A stretch of 64,000 nucleotides of DNA from Streptomyces albiflavescens (GTDB lineage: Bacteria > Actinomycetota > Actinomycetes > Streptomycetales > Streptomycetaceae). Below are positions 41,230 through 49,393 of the stretch, one piece after another (position 1 is the stretch's first letter; every line of letters begins with the position of its first letter). The DNA lies in contig NZ_BMMM01000002.1 in NCBI RefSeq assembly GCF_014645835.1, forward strand, positions 180,388 through 244,387, written 5' to 3'. A program made the position numbers and the translations under genes. The notes beneath the pieces are model-generated. The model saw only the letters and a program-made list of their open reading frames with translations. It made no database searches and was not told the DNA's origin.

Positions 41230-42150
41230 ATGCGACTGCGCAAGTCCCTCCCACTCGCTCTGACCGCGACCCCCGCCCTGGCTCTCGCGCCCGCCCCCGC
41301 TCTCGCGCTCACCCACACCCCCGTCCCCGCGAGCCCCCGTCCGACCTGCGCCGCCCCCGACACCCGGGACTTCCCCATCAAGACCCGGATCCACGGCGGT
41401 CCCGCCACCTATGACGTCGGCGGTGACTTCCGGACCTGGTACATCGACCTCACCAACACCACGGCGCACTCCTGCGCCAGCATTCACCCGATCGTCGTGC
41501 TCGTGGACGCCAAGGGCGTGTTGCGGCCGGGGCAGGCGCGGTTGGAGTTCTACGAGGGGGAGCGGACGCATCCGGTGACGTTCGAGACGAGCGACGAGGC
41601 CGAGAACGTGGGGGCGTTCGACGACGGGTTCCCGGGGTTCACCGTGGGACCCGGGCGGACGCTCACCGTGAAGGTGCGCCTCTCTGTGACCTCCGACGCG
41701 ACCGCCCCGAACGACGTCGTCGCGAACGCGGCGGTCGTGCAGCGGCACAACGACGACGGGGACTGGGTGGGGGAGTCGAACGAGTACCGGTTCCGCATCC
41801 AGGACGAGGCACAGAGCGAGAGCGAGAGCGAGAGTGGGATCGGGAGCGAGAGCCCGCGCCCGAGCCGGAGCCCGAGCCCGAGCCGGAGCGGGAGTGAGAG
41901 CCCGAGCGCGAGTGAGAGCACCGGCCAGGACGCCGGCGCCGCGGTCGGGGTCGAGTCCAGCGCCGACTCGGGCGGTGGTGACGGGCGTGGCGGCAACGCC
42001 ACGCAGGATCAGGTCCCGTCCCCGGACGAGTTGGCCCGCACCGGCCCGGGCGCGGGCCATCGGCTCGGCGTGGCGGCCGGCCTCGTGCTGTTCGTCGCGG
42101 GAGCCGCCCTGTTCGCCGTGACGCGCCGGGTACGCCTCCGCCGTCGCTGA
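41230..42150 (+). CDS. Cell-wall anchored protein with LAxTG sorting signal
   Basis: 306 residues. A signal peptide (MRLRKSLPLALTATPALALA) is followed by a beta-sandwich-like domain of about 150 residues ('DFPIKTRIHGGPATYDVGGDFRTWYIDLTNTTAHSC'). A Ser/Glu/Pro repeat linker follows ('SESESESGIGSESPRPSRSPSPS'), then 'DELARTGPG', a hydrophobic helix and the tail 'RRVRLRRR'. LARTG fits the LAxTG signal of class E sortases. The substrate relation to srtE at 31237 is inferred. A 40-bp repeat array follows the stop. Confidence 0.85.
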   Translation: MRLRKSLPLALTATPALALAPAPALALTHTPVPASPRPTCAAPDTRDFPIKTRIHGGPATYDVGGDFRTWYIDLTNTTAHSCASIHPIVVLVDAKGVLRPGQARLEFYEGERTHPVTFETSDEAENVGAFDDGFPGFTVGPGRTLTVKVRLSVTSDATAPNDVVANAAVVQRHNDDGDWVGESNEYRFRIQDEAQSESESESGIGSESPRPSRSPSPSRSGSESPSASESTGQDAGAAVGVESSADSGGGDGRGGNATQDQVPSPDELARTGPGAGHRLGVAAGLVLFVAGAALFAVTRRVRLRRR

Positions 42151-42171
42151 TCCCTGCCGCCTCGTGTGCCA

Positions 42172-42365
42172 CCCGTGTCGTCTCCTGTGTCACCGGTCGG
42201 CTCCTGCGGCACTTGTGCCGCCTCCTGTGTCACCGGTCGGCTCCCTGTGTCGTCTCCTGTGCCACCGGTGGGCTCCCGCGGTACCTGTGTCGTCTCCTAT
42301 GCCACCGGTGGGCTCCCGCGGTACCTGTGTCGTCTCCTGTGCCACCGGTCGGCTCCTGCGCCACC
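42172..42365. repeat. Five 40-bp tandem repeats between two genes
   Basis: Units beginning tgtgtcgtctcctgtgccac (40 bp, one of 30 bp) occupy most of the 309-bp gap between the LAxTG gene and the GntR gene. The last three units differ by only a few bases. The GntR promoter must lie in or just after the array. Confidence 0.9.
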
Positions 42366-42459
42366 CGCGTCACCTGTCTCATCGCCGTGACCCGGCTCAT
42401 CGGTGTCACCTGTGCCACCTGGACCTCGCGGCGCGAACCCCATCTGCGACGATCCCCCC

Positions 42460-43230
42460 GTGGACTACCCGAACGACCAGGCCCCCGGCGCCCCCGTCCG
42501 CTCCGGCATCCCGGAGCACGGCCGTATCCCGAAGTACTACGCGGTGAAGGCGCACATCGCCCTGTTGATAGAGGAGTTGGGCGAGGGGGGCCTCCTGCCC
42601 ACCGAGCGTGATCTCGCGGAGAAGTACGAGGTCGCCCGCGAGACCGTGCGCCAGGCCCTGCGTGAGCTGCTGCTCGAAGGGAGGCTGCGGCGGCAGGGGC
42701 GCGGGACGGTCGTCGCGGGACCGAAACTGGAGCAGCCGCTCTCCCTCGCCAGCTACACCGAGGGCGTACGGCGTCAGGGGCGCACCCCCGGACGTACGCT
42801 CATCTCGCTCGACCGCTTCCCCTGCCCCGAGGCGCTGGCCGCCGAGGCCGGGCTCACGCGGGGCGAACCCGTGTGGCACATGGAGCGCGTTCTGCTCGCG
42901 GACGACGAGCGGGTCGGGCTGGAGAGCACGTACGTCGCCGTGGCGCGCGTACCGGGGCTGGACCGTGACTTCGACCCGGACTCCTCCTTCTACGCGTACC
43001 TCCACGAACGGCTCGGTATCGCGTTCGGTGACGCCGACGAGCGGATCGAGACCGTGCTGGCCACCCCGCGCGAGGCCCTGCTCATCGGGACGCCGCCCGC
43101 GCTGCCGATGCTGCTGATCCACCGGGTCTCGCGGGATACGGAGGGGCAGCCGCTGGAGCGGGTGCGGACGCTGTACCGGGGAGACCGCTTCTCCTTCACG
43201 GCCCATCTCGGTGCTCACCTCGGCGGCTGA
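42460..43230 (+). CDS. GntR/HutC (UTRA) regulator of the phosphonate-type operon
   Basis: 256 residues from GTG. N-terminal winged helix 'KAHIALLIEELGEGGLLPTERDLAEKYEVARETVRQALRELLLEGRLRRQGRGTVVA'; C-terminal UTRA ligand domain ('LASYTEGVRRQGRTPG', 'LESTYVAVARVPGLDRD'). In PhnF-type systems this class senses phosphonates. The first downstream promoter contains gggtctagccc at 43317-43327, reminiscent of HutC/PhnF sites but imperfect. A terminator follows the gene, so it is a separate transcript from the operon it faces. Confidence 0.92.
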   Translation: MDYPNDQAPGAPVRSGIPEHGRIPKYYAVKAHIALLIEELGEGGLLPTERDLAEKYEVARETVRQALRELLLEGRLRRQGRGTVVAGPKLEQPLSLASYTEGVRRQGRTPGRTLISLDRFPCPEALAAEAGLTRGEPVWHMERVLLADDERVGLESTYVAVARVPGLDRDFDPDSSFYAYLHERLGIAFGDADERIETVLATPREALLIGTPPALPMLLIHRVSRDTEGQPLERVRTLYRGDRFSFTAHLGAHLGG

Positions 43231-43271
43231 TCCCAGCAGGTTCCCCTGTTTGCGCGGATTCCAGCCGTGAT

Positions 43272-43299
43272 CGGGCGGGCTTCGCCCCGCCCCTTTTTT
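43272..43299 (+). terminator. Rho-independent terminator after the GntR gene
   Basis: A gggcggg / cccgccc stem with a cttcg-type loop and six T residues, 42 nt after the stop. It separates the regulator from the operon. Confidence 0.88.
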
Positions 43300-43403
43300 G
43301 ATCACGCCAAGATAACGGGTCTAGCCCAAACGTGATGGGCAGTTCACCATCTGGTTGCCGGTCGGACCCTTCCGATTCCCCCGTCCCGAGGAGCGTTGCC
43401 GTC

Positions 43404-44528
43404 GTGAGAGTGATAGTCGTCGGAGCCGGAGTGGTGGGCACCCTGCACGCCTGGCATGCAGTGGAGCGCGGCCACGAGGTCGTACAGATCGAGCGTGAGG
43501 CGGAGGCCCGCGGGGCCTCGCTGCGCAACTTCGGGCAGATCTGGGTGAGTGGTCGCGCCGGAGGAGAGGAGCTCGAAACCGCCCTGCGGGCAAGGGAGTT
43601 GTGGGAGGCGATCGGGGCGCGTGTGCCGGGGCTCGGGTTTCGGGCGTGCGGGTCGCTGACCCCCGTACGGGGAAACCTCGAACTCGCCGTCGCCGAGGCC
43701 GCCCTGGCCCGCCCGGACGCTGCCGCACGCGGCTACAAGCTGCTCACGGCGGACGAGGCGCGCGGCATGAACCCGGCACTGCGGGGCGCGTTCGACGCCG
43801 CGCTGTACTGCGAGCGCGACGCCGCCGTCGAGCCGCGCACCGCCCAACTGGCTCTCCGGGAAGAGCTGCTGCGGTCCCCGAACTACACCTTCCTGCCGGG
43901 GCGCGAGATCCGTGACGTCGTCGGTGAGAACGCCGTGCGCGACGACCACGGGGAGGTGCACACCGGTGACGTCGTCGTGCTGTGCACGGGGGCCTGGCTG
44001 AGCGGTCTCGTACGGGAGTTGGCGGGGCCCGAACTGCCCGTGCGGCGCGTACGGCTGCAGATGATGCAGACCGATCCGCTCGGTGAGCCGCTCACCACCT
44101 CCGTCGCCGACGCGGACAGTTTCCGCTACTACCCCGCGTACCGCAGCCCCGCCCTCGACGAACTCGACGCGCACCAGCCGCAGGCCGAGACCGCCGCCAC
44201 GCACCGGATGCAGCTGCTCATGGTGCAGCGCGCGGACGGCGGGCTGACCATCGGCGACACCCACGAGTACGAGCACCCCTTCGCCTTCGACACCCTCGAA
44301 GACCCCTACGACCACCTCATCGAGGTCGTCGAGTCCTTCCTCGGACGGCCGCTGCCGAAGATCCGGCGCCGCTGGGCGGGGGTGTACGCGCAGTGCACCG
44401 ACCCGAGCCGGGTCGTGCACCGGCAGCGCGTACGGGGCGGGGTATGGCTGGTCACCGGGCCCGGTGGGCGCGGTATGACCTGTTCGCCCGCCATTGCCGA
44501 GACAACCGCCAACGAGCTGGGATGGTGA
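43404..44528 (+). CDS. FAD-dependent oxidoreductase of the phosphonate-associated TIGR03364 type
   Basis: 374 residues from GTG with GAGGAG upstream. The FAD-binding dinucleotide fold is 'RVIVVGAGVVGTLHAWHAVERGHEVVQIERE'; the C-terminal FAD contact is 'WLVTGPGGRGMTCSPAIAETTANEL'. 'RGASLRNFGQIWVSGR' and 'RRRWAGVYAQCTDPSRVVH' are features of the DAO-type family proposed to act on aminophosphonates. It is the first gene of the operon and overlaps the hydrolase gene by 7 nt. Oxidation of a 2-aminoethylphosphonate derivative is the family-based inference. Confidence 0.9.
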   Translation: MRVIVVGAGVVGTLHAWHAVERGHEVVQIEREAEARGASLRNFGQIWVSGRAGGEELETALRARELWEAIGARVPGLGFRACGSLTPVRGNLELAVAEAALARPDAAARGYKLLTADEARGMNPALRGAFDAALYCERDAAVEPRTAQLALREELLRSPNYTFLPGREIRDVVGENAVRDDHGEVHTGDVVVLCTGAWLSGLVRELAGPELPVRRVRLQMMQTDPLGEPLTTSVADADSFRYYPAYRSPALDELDAHQPQAETAATHRMQLLMVQRADGGLTIGDTHEYEHPFAFDTLEDPYDHLIEVVESFLGRPLPKIRRRWAGVYAQCTDPSRVVHRQRVRGGVWLVTGPGGRGMTCSPAIAETTANELGW

Positions 44529-45241
44529 CCGAGTTGAACCCCCTACGTCTTGTCGTCCTCGACATGGCCGGCACCACCGTCGCCGACGGCGGGCTGGTGG
44601 AGCAGGCCTTCGCGGTCGCGGCAGGGGAGCTGGGCGTCGAGCCCGGCTCCGCCGATCACTCCGAGAAGCTCGACTACGTCCGGGCCACCATGGGCGAGTC
44701 CAAGATCTCCGTCTTCCGGCATCTGTTCGGTGAGGAGGCGCTCGCCCAGCGCGCCAACTCCGCCTTCGAGAAGGCGTACGGGGAACTCGTCGACGGCGGG
44801 CGGATCGCGCCGATCGCCGGGGCGCGCGAGGCGATCGAGGAGCTCATGGCGGGCGGGCGGACGGTCGTGCTCACCACCGGGTTCGCCCGCGTCACCCAGG
44901 ACGCCATCCTCGACGCCCTGGGCTGGCGGGACCTGGTGCCGCTCACGCTGTGCCCGGCCGACGCGGGAGGCCGGGGGCGGCCGTACCCCGACATGGTGCT
45001 GGAGGCCTTTCTGCGGACCAAGGCCGCCGAGGGCGTCCAGCAGGTCGCCGTCGTGGGCGACACCTCGTACGACATGCTCAGCGGCGTACGCGCCGGCGCG
45101 GGAGTCGTCGCCGGGGTGCTGACCGGGGCCCATGACGACCAGGCGCTGCGGGCCGCCGGGGCCGGGCATGTGCTCGGTTCCGTGGCCGAGCTGCCCGCAC
45201 TGCTCGACGGGCCCGCGCTGCGCGACGGAGGCGGGCGATGA
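44522..45241 (+). CDS. Phosphonatase-like HAD hydrolase (TIGR03351 type)
   Basis: 239 residues. HAD motif I is 'LVVLDMAGTTVADGG', the DMAGT form shared with phosphonoacetaldehyde hydrolase PhnX. Motif II Thr is in 'VVLTTGFARVT', motif III/IV in 'RPYPDMVLEAF' and 'VAVVGDTSYDMLSGVRAGA'. It lacks the PhnX Schiff-base lysine context, so it is probably a related C-P or phosphate-ester hydrolase. It starts inside the preceding stop and overlaps the ATPase start (ATGA). Confidence 0.92.
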   Translation: MVTELNPLRLVVLDMAGTTVADGGLVEQAFAVAAGELGVEPGSADHSEKLDYVRATMGESKISVFRHLFGEEALAQRANSAFEKAYGELVDGGRIAPIAGAREAIEELMAGGRTVVLTTGFARVTQDAILDALGWRDLVPLTLCPADAGGRGRPYPDMVLEAFLRTKAAEGVQQVAVVGDTSYDMLSGVRAGAGVVAGVLTGAHDDQALRAAGAGHVLGSVAELPALLDGPALRDGGGR

Positions 45242-46290
45242 GCAGCGGTATCCGCTTCGACCGGGTGTCCGTCGCGTACGGGGGCAACACGGTTCTCGAC
45301 TCGCTCGACCTCACCGTCGAGCCCGGCGAGGTGATGGCGCTGCTCGGGCCGTCCGGGTCCGGGAAGACGACCGCGCTGCGGGCCGTCGCCGGATTCGTGC
45401 GGCCCGCCTCCGGGCGGGTGCTCATCGGCGACCGCGACGTGACCGATCTGCCGCCGTACCGGCGTGGGATCGGCATGGTGGTGCAGCAGTACGCGCTCTT
45501 CCCGCACATGCGGGTCGAGGACAACGTCGCCTTCGGGCTCAAGGCGCAGAAGGTGGCCAAGGGCGAGATCCGCGGACGGGTCGCCGAGGCGCTGGAGATG
45601 ACCGGGATGGCCGCCTATGCCCGGCGGTACCCCCGCGAGCTGTCCGGCGGGCAGCAGCAGCGCGTCGCCATCGCGCGGGCGCTTGCCATCCGGCCCGGTG
45701 TCCTGCTCCTCGACGAGCCGCTGTCCGCGCTCGACGCGCAGTTGCGGTCCGGGATGCTCGCGGAACTGGCACGGCTGCACCGGGAGTTGCCGGAGGTGTC
45801 CATCCTGTACGTCACCCACGACCAGGTCGAGGCGCTCACCCTGGCGGACCGGATCGCCGTCATGGATAAGGCGCGGTTGCAGGATGTCGGGACGCCGCAG
45901 GAGTTGTACCGGGCGCCGCGGACCGAGTTCACGGCGTCGTTCGTGGGCAACGCGAATCTGTTGCCCGTGACCGTGGCCGCGGACGGGGTTTCCTTCGGCG
46001 GGGTCGAGCTCAAGGTCGATACGGGGGGTGCGACGCGGGGCGCCTCGGCCACCCTGTGCGTACGGCCCCATCTTGTGGGGCTGGGTGCGGGGCCCAACCA
46101 GGTCGTCGGGACCGTGAGTGAGATCCAGTGGCGGGGGGCCACGCATCGGCTGTACATCGATGTGGACGGCCATCGGGTGATGGCGGATGTCCGTGAACTT
46201 CGCGAGCCGCCGGGGCACGGGGAGTCCGTGACTGTGTACTTCGCGCCCGAGGATGCGGTGTTGCTGGCCGCAGGGGTGACCGATGGGTAG
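45238..46290 (+). CDS. Phosphonate-type ABC importer, ATP-binding protein
   Basis: 350 residues. Walker A 'LLGPSGSGKTTALRAVAG', Q-loop 'GMVVQQYALFPHM', signature 'LSGGQQQRVAIARAL', Walker B 'VLLLDEPLSALD', switch 'YVTHDQVEAL'. A C-terminal TOBE domain follows ('ATLCVRPHLVGLGAG', 'VSEIQWRGATHRLYIDVDG'), as in PotA/FbpC/PhnT-type importers. Overlapping starts and stops with both neighbours show one tightly coupled operon. Confidence 0.94.
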   Translation: MSSGIRFDRVSVAYGGNTVLDSLDLTVEPGEVMALLGPSGSGKTTALRAVAGFVRPASGRVLIGDRDVTDLPPYRRGIGMVVQQYALFPHMRVEDNVAFGLKAQKVAKGEIRGRVAEALEMTGMAAYARRYPRELSGGQQQRVAIARALAIRPGVLLLDEPLSALDAQLRSGMLAELARLHRELPEVSILYVTHDQVEALTLADRIAVMDKARLQDVGTPQELYRAPRTEFTASFVGNANLLPVTVAADGVSFGGVELKVDTGGATRGASATLCVRPHLVGLGAGPNQVVGTVSEIQWRGATHRLYIDVDGHRVMADVRELREPPGHGESVTVYFAPEDAVLLAAGVTDG

Positions 46291-47320
46291 GCCCAGCGAG
46301 CCCCCGGTGACAAATGGCCCGGCGGCGGTAGCTGTGCCCACCCTCCCCCAAGCTCTCGACTCCGCTCGAGCAGGGGGGACCCCCATCGCCCTGCGGAACG
46401 ATTGCCCACAGCGGGACCAGCCGGACCAGCGGGACCAGCGGGACCAGGCGGACCAGCGGGACCAGGCGGACCAGCGGGACCAGCGGGACCAGCGACCGGG
46501 GCCGTATCAGGCGTACCTGTGGGCCCTGCCCCCCGTCGTCGTCCTCTCGCTCGTCTTCCTCTATCCCCTCGCCCTCGTCGTCCAGCAGTCCTTTCAGCCG
46601 GACTCGGGTGGTACGTCCGCGCAGGCCTACGGTGACGTGTTCGCCTCTGCCGCGTTTCGGGAGGCGCTCGGGACGACCGTGTGGCTGGCGTCGGGGTCGA
46701 CGGTCGGGTGTCTTGTGCTGGGGTTCGTGCTGGCCCTGGTCATCGCGTTCGTGCCGTTCCCCGGGGGGAAGGCCGTCGCCAAGTTCATCGACGTGTTCCT
46801 CTCCTTCCCCTCCTTCCTCATCACCCTCGCGCTGCTGTTCATCTACGGCACCGTGGGCATGGCGAACGGGCTGTGGACGGACGCGACCGGTGCCGCCGAG
46901 GGGCCGTTCCAGTTCCTCACCACTCCGTGGGGTGTGCTGCTCGCCGAGGTCACGTACTTCACCCCGTTCGTGATGCGGCCGCTGCTCGCCGCCTTCTCGC
47001 AGATCGACACCGCGCAGTTGGAGGTGGCGTCCTCCCTGGGGGCACGGCCCGCCCGGATCGTGCGGCAGGTGATCCTGCCCGAGGCGCTGCCCGCGCTCGC
47101 GGCCGGCGGCAGCCTCGTCCTGGTCCTCTGCCTCAACGAGTTCGGGATCGTGCTGTTCACCGGGGCCAAGGGGGTCACCACCCTGCCGATGCTCGTCTAC
47201 AGCAAGGCGATCCTGGAGTCCGACTATCGGGGCGCGTGTGTGGTCGCCGTCGTCAACGTCCTTATTTCCGTGGGGCTCTACGTCCTCTACCGGGTGGTGA
47301 GCCGCCGTGTTGGTGCATAG
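46283..47320 (+). CDS. Phosphonate-type ABC importer permease 1, with repeat-expanded N-terminus
   Basis: 345 residues. Six helices follow a head of about 70 residues that is not part of the family: 'LPQALDSARAGGTP' is the translation of an in-frame palindromic repeat, and a run of QRDQ/ADQ units is the translation of a 9-bp tandem repeat. The inner-membrane core has the EAA-type loop 'EVASSLGARPARIVRQVILPEALPALAAG'. It pairs with the next gene. Whether the extended cytoplasmic head affects function is unknown. Confidence 0.92.
   Translation: MGRPSEPPVTNGPAAVAVPTLPQALDSARAGGTPIALRNDCPQRDQPDQRDQRDQADQRDQADQRDQRDQRPGPYQAYLWALPPVVVLSLVFLYPLALVVQQSFQPDSGGTSAQAYGDVFASAAFREALGTTVWLASGSTVGCLVLGFVLALVIAFVPFPGGKAVAKFIDVFLSFPSFLITLALLFIYGTVGMANGLWTDATGAAEGPFQFLTTPWGVLLAEVTYFTPFVMRPLLAAFSQIDTAQLEVASSLGARPARIVRQVILPEALPALAAGGSLVLVLCLNEFGIVLFTGAKGVTTLPMLVYSKAILESDYRGACVVAVVNVLISVGLYVLYRVVSRRVGA
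46343..46384. repeat. In-frame palindromic repeat, copy 1
   Basis: A 42-bp unit from ctcccccaagctctcg to ggggggaccccc folds into an imperfect hairpin. It lies in the 5' coding part of permease 1 and is read as LPQALDSARAGGTP. The same unit is at 58615-58656 and a shorter inverted relative at 63836-63865. Confidence 0.8.
46409..46499. repeat. 9-bp coding tandem repeat in permease 1
   Basis: About ten copies of gaccagcgg / gaccaggcg encode Q-R-D-Q and A-D-Q units. It directly follows the palindromic repeat, ahead of the first membrane helix. Confidence 0.88.
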
Positions 47321-48104
47321 CCGCAAGGGGAAGTGGGCCACCTGGGCCGTCTTCTTCGTCCTCTTCCTGCCCTTGTTCGCCCTGCCGCTGCTGGTCGTCC
47401 TCGCCGCGTCCTTCGCCACGAACTGGTCGAGCGCGTTCCCGTCCGGCTTCACCACCGGGCACTACACGGCCGCCACTCGCGGCGAATCGCTCCAGGCGCT
47501 GACCACCAGCCTGGTCACGGCGGTCACCGCGAGCCTGCTCGCGCTGCTTGTCGGCACCTGGGCGGCGCTCGCCGCGCACGCACTCGGGAAGCGGGGCAGG
47601 CGGGTTCTGGACGCCCTGTTCATGCTGCCGGTCGCGGTGCCCTCGGTCGTCGTCGGCCTGGCCGTCCTGGTCGCCTTCTCCAAGCCGCCGATGCTGCTCA
47701 ACGGCACCCGGTGGATCGTCATCCTCGCGCACACCGTTCTTGTCACGGCGTTCGCCCACCAGTCGGTGTCGGCCGCCATCGTCCGTCTCGACCCGGCGTA
47801 CGCGCAGGCCGCGGCCTCGCTCGGCGCCCGGCCCTCGTACGTGCTGTGGCGGGTACGGCTGCCGCTGCTGCTGCCCTCGCTGACCGCCGCCGCGGGGCTC
47901 TGCTTCGCCCTGTCCATGGGCGAGTTGAGCGCCACCATGATGCTCTACCCGCCGGACTGGACCCCACTGCCGGTCCAGATCTACGCGGCCACCGACCGCG
48001 GAGCGCTCTTCACCGGCTCCGCCCTCGCGGTGGTCCTCATGACCGCCACGGTCGTCGTCCTGTTCGTCGTCTCCCGGATCCGCACCAAAGCGACCTATCG
48101 CTGA
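47307..48104 (+). CDS. Phosphonate-type ABC importer permease 2
   Basis: 265 residues from GTG 47307, overlapping permease 1 by 14 nt. Six helices ('WAVFFVLFLPLFALPLLVVLAASF' onward) and the EAA loop 'AQAAASLGARPSYVLWRVRLPLLLPSLTAAAG' are present. 'MMLYPPDWTPLPVQIYAATDRG' is typical of PhnV/CysW-like partners. It forms the heterodimeric channel with the preceding gene. Confidence 0.92.
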   Translation: MLVHSRKGKWATWAVFFVLFLPLFALPLLVVLAASFATNWSSAFPSGFTTGHYTAATRGESLQALTTSLVTAVTASLLALLVGTWAALAAHALGKRGRRVLDALFMLPVAVPSVVVGLAVLVAFSKPPMLLNGTRWIVILAHTVLVTAFAHQSVSAAIVRLDPAYAQAAASLGARPSYVLWRVRLPLLLPSLTAAAGLCFALSMGELSATMMLYPPDWTPLPVQIYAATDRGALFTGSALAVVLMTATVVVLFVVSRIRTKATYR

Positions 48105-48191
48105 TCCATCGACCCGCGCCACACCAGCGGCTCGCCTTCCGCTGATCCACCAACCCTCGCAAGAGAACGAACGCAAGGAGTTCGCCTCGCC

Positions 48192-49274
48192 ATGCCCAGA
48201 AACTCGCGCCTCAAGCCGATCGCCGCCGTCCTCGGCAGCCTCGTCCTCGCCTCCTCCCTCACCGCCTGCGGCGGCGAGTCCGCCGCCTCCGACGCCAAGG
48301 TCGTCACCGTGTACAGCGCGGACGGCCTCAAGGGCGAGAACGGCGACGGCTGGTACGACCAGGTCTTCAAGGACTTCGAGAAGGAGACCGGGATCAAGGT
48401 CAAGTACGTGGAGGGGGGTTCGGGCGAGATGGTCCAGCGGGCCGTCCGCGAGAAGACCAACCCGCAGGCCGACGTCCTCGTCACCCTGCCGCCGTTCATC
48501 CAGCAGGCCGACGGCAAGGGGCTGCTGCAGAAGTACGCCCCCAAGGGCTCCGACCAGGTCGACGGCGCCGACAAGGCGGCCGACGCCACCTGGACCTCCG
48601 TCGTCAACAACTACTTCGGCTTCGTCTACAACAAGAAGGAGCTCAAGCAGGCGCCCACCACCTGGGACGAGCTGCTCGACACGACGTACAAGAACAAGCT
48701 CCAGTACTCCACCCCGGGTGTCGCCGGCGACGGAACCGCCGTGCTCATCAAGGCGATCCACGACTTCGGCGGCAAGGAGCCGGCGCTGGCCTACCTGAAG
48801 AAGCTCCAGGCCAACAACGTCGGCCCGTCCGCCTCCACCGGCAAGCTCGCCCCCAAGGTGGACAAGGGCGAACTCCTCGTCGCGAACGGCGACGTCCAGA
48901 TGAACTACGCGCAGTCCAAGGACATGCCGAACCTGGGCATCTGGTTCCCGGGGGCCACCGACAAGGCCGCCGACGCCGCCGGAAAGCCCACCACCTTCGC
49001 CCTCCCGTACGCCGGGGGGCTCGTCACCAAGGCCCCACACTCGGAGAACGGCAAGAAGCTTCTCGACTTCATGCTCTCCGCCAAGGCCCAGCAGCAGGTC
49101 AGCGAGATCGGCGGAGGCTTCTCCGCCCGCAAGGACGTCAAGGCCACCGACGCGAACGCCATCGCCCTGACCAAGCTCATGGACGGCGTCGAGGTCTTCG
49201 AGCCGGACTGGGCCGACATCGACAAGAACCTCCAGTCGTACGTCGAGGACTGGAAGTCGGCCACCGGCAGCTGA
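48192..49274 (+). CDS. 2-aminoethylphosphonate-type ABC importer substrate-binding lipoprotein
   Basis: 360 residues. A lipoprotein signal peptide ends in the lipobox 'LASSLTACGG'. The mature part is a two-lobed periplasmic-binding-protein fold (SBP_bac type): 'VVTVYSADGLKGENGDGWYDQVFKDFEKETGIKVKYVEGGSGEMVQRAVREKTNPQADVLVTLPPFIQ'. It captures the substrate outside the membrane for the preceding ABC genes. AAGGAG lies 11 nt before the ATG. A terminator hairpin ends the operon. Substrate identity rests on the neighbouring phosphonate-type enzymes. Confidence 0.92.
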   Translation: MPRNSRLKPIAAVLGSLVLASSLTACGGESAASDAKVVTVYSADGLKGENGDGWYDQVFKDFEKETGIKVKYVEGGSGEMVQRAVREKTNPQADVLVTLPPFIQQADGKGLLQKYAPKGSDQVDGADKAADATWTSVVNNYFGFVYNKKELKQAPTTWDELLDTTYKNKLQYSTPGVAGDGTAVLIKAIHDFGGKEPALAYLKKLQANNVGPSASTGKLAPKVDKGELLVANGDVQMNYAQSKDMPNLGIWFPGATDKAADAAGKPTTFALPYAGGLVTKAPHSENGKKLLDFMLSAKAQQQVSEIGGGFSARKDVKATDANAIALTKLMDGVEVFEPDWADIDKNLQSYVEDWKSATGS

Positions 49275-49299
49275 CCTCTCCCGCACAGCGCTCCACCCG

Positions 49300-49328
49300 C
49301 AACGCCCCTGGAACCACCGGGGGCGTTG
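49300..49328 (+). terminator. Terminator hairpin after the ABC importer operon
   Basis: caacgcccc and ggggcgttg (9 bp, perfect) with an 11-nt loop, 25 nt after the lipoprotein gene stop. Confidence 0.75.
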
Positions 49329-49393
49329 CCATGCCCGAACACGCCGCAGCCCCTCATCCGTGCCCCACACCACTCCCCTCGACGGAGGATCCC

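Noticed and set aside
43317..43327. gggtctagccc as a GntR/PhnF operator
   Set aside because: The palindrome is imperfect and no second site was found; kept only as a remark with the regulator.
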